A stretch of 39,921 nt of DNA from an uncultured Mollicutes bacterium (GTDB taxonomy: Bacteria > Bacillota_I > Bacilli_A > RFN20 > CAG-826): assembly GCA_946539555.1 (NCBI GenBank), contig CAMNHN010000003.1, positions 1 to 39,921 on the forward strand, read 5' to 3'. Numbering within the stretch: the stretch's first letter is position 1; every line of letters starts with the position of its first letter. The position numbers and the translations under genes were made by a program. Shown here piece by piece: positions 39,057 to 39,921 of the stretch. The notes beneath the pieces were generated by a model, which did no database searches, was not told where the DNA came from, and saw nothing but the letters and a program-made list of their open reading frames with translations.

Positions 39057-39921
39057 ATGGTTAAAGAAACAAATATTAAAAAAGATAATTTTGAAATTGA
39101 AGAATTAACTTTTGGAAGAAAGAAAATATCTTTAAGTACATTTAAAAACAAACATAAAAATTTAATAACAAAAAATAATTCAAATACTAGCGGTTTTGAT
39201 AGTTTAAATCTTACTACTTTTATCGATGAAAAGAACCCAAATACAATTGAATATAGTTTTGGAAATTGCAAAGCTAGAATTAGTTACATAATGGATTCAA
39301 ATAAGAAACTCAATAATATTGAGATTAAAAATGAAGAAATTAAATTTTCTGATGGATTTTATAATTTTGAGTATAAGAAGACAAAAAACGGAATTAAAGA
39401 GCTTATTTATATTAATAACAGGTGTGAAGAATATGTCTTTAAATACAATGTCAAACTTGATAATTTAAAAATTGAAAAAAAGAATAACCATATTATTTTT
39501 AAAAGTGTAGATTTAAATAAAACGATTTTTACTTTAATTGCACCTTTTTTATACGATTCTTCTCATAATTTTTCACATAAAGTCAATATTGATATTTGTA
39601 ATATTGGCAATGAAGAATATGAATTAGTTTATACTTATGATAAAAAGCGGATAAATAGTGATGAAAGGAATTTCCCAATTATTATTGATCCGACAATTAG
39701 TGTTAACGAGGAGAGTTCAGAGATTTATCAACTAATTTATAACGAATCAACTGGTAATTGGGAAGAAGATTTAAATCAAAGCTCATATTTCTATATTGAT
39801 GCTACTTATAGGGTCGGAATTTATATTGATATTTCGCAATTAAATCTGAGTGGACGTAAAATTACATCAGCATATTTAAATTTGGATTTCTCCGATGCTG
39901 GCAATTTCCTAGTGAATAATA
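39057..39921 (+). CDS. WapA/Rhs-type DNRLRE-domain protein, N-terminal part (runs off window; candidate polymorphic toxin)
   Basis: Open frame to the window end (no stop, so missing from ORF track): MVKETNIKKDNFEIEELTFGRKKISLSTFKNKHKN...NFPIIIDPTISVNEESSEIYQLIYNE...ATYRVGIYIDISQLNLSGRKITSAYLNLDF; FPIIIDPTI plus the ITSAYLNL segment match the WapA N-terminal/DNRLRE pattern; SD aaaggt and TATAAT at 39032. Confidence 0.75.
   Translation, partial: MVKETNIKKDNFEIEELTFGRKKISLSTFKNKHKNLITKNNSNTSGFDSLNLTTFIDEKNPNTIEYSFGNCKARISYIMDSNKKLNNIEIKNEEIKFSDGFYNFEYKKTKNGIKELIYINNRCEEYVFKYNVKLDNLKIEKKNNHIIFKSVDLNKTIFTLIAPFLYDSSHNFSHKVNIDICNIGNEEYELVYTYDKKRINSDERNFPIIIDPTISVNEESSEIYQLIYNESTGNWEEDLNQSSYFYIDATYRVGIYIDISQLNLSGRKITSAYLNLDFSDAGNFLVNN

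Noticed and set aside
39029-39271. Minus-strand 80-aa ORF
   Set aside because: Lies opposite the start of the WapA-like frame, which has a better RBS, promoter and domain evidence.
1-39921. CRISPR arrays, tRNA or rRNA genes
   Set aside because: No regularly spaced 25-40-bp repeats and no recognisable tRNA/rRNA sequence found by eye; a tRNAscan/Infernal run would be decisive.

Overview
AT-rich, low-GC Gram-positive-type (Bacillota/Mycoplasmatota-like) chromosomal window with a mostly conserved backbone: rpoB (5' truncated), rpoC, L-serine dehydratase, rpsL-rpsG-fusA-tuf, MgtC-family protein, MTA/SAH nucleosidase, HI0933-type flavoprotein, YfcE-type phosphoesterase, Orn/Lys/Arg decarboxylase, CtpE-like P-type ATPase, a Wzz-like protein plus BY-kinase pair, acyl-ACP thioesterase, psuG-psuK-like-galM-galK, hpt, tex, a GNAT/DUF1778 toxin-antitoxin pair, rubrerythrin, galU and rplM-rpsI. 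Accessory or decayed patches lie between rpoC and rpsL (about 7.95-9.1 kb), between yfcE and the decarboxylase (about 16.9-18.95 kb), and downstream of rpsI (37.3 kb to the window edge). The most interesting is the last. A 318-bp perfect direct repeat (offset 1006 bp) carries the rpsI 3' end, its terminator and the first codons of a WapA/Rhs-like gene. Each copy is followed by a truncated leader ORF, a TAGGAGG motif and a small immunity-like gene. A longer WapA/DNRLRE-type gene then opens at 39057 and runs off the window; it is absent from the ORF track. I read this as a possible polymorphic-toxin locus with displaced leader-immunity cassettes. A second general signal is that several genes have a TATAAT-like -10 box only 6-10 nt from the ATG and no Shine-Dalgarno, which suggests leaderless transcription. 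All calls come from reading the sequence; no database search was run.
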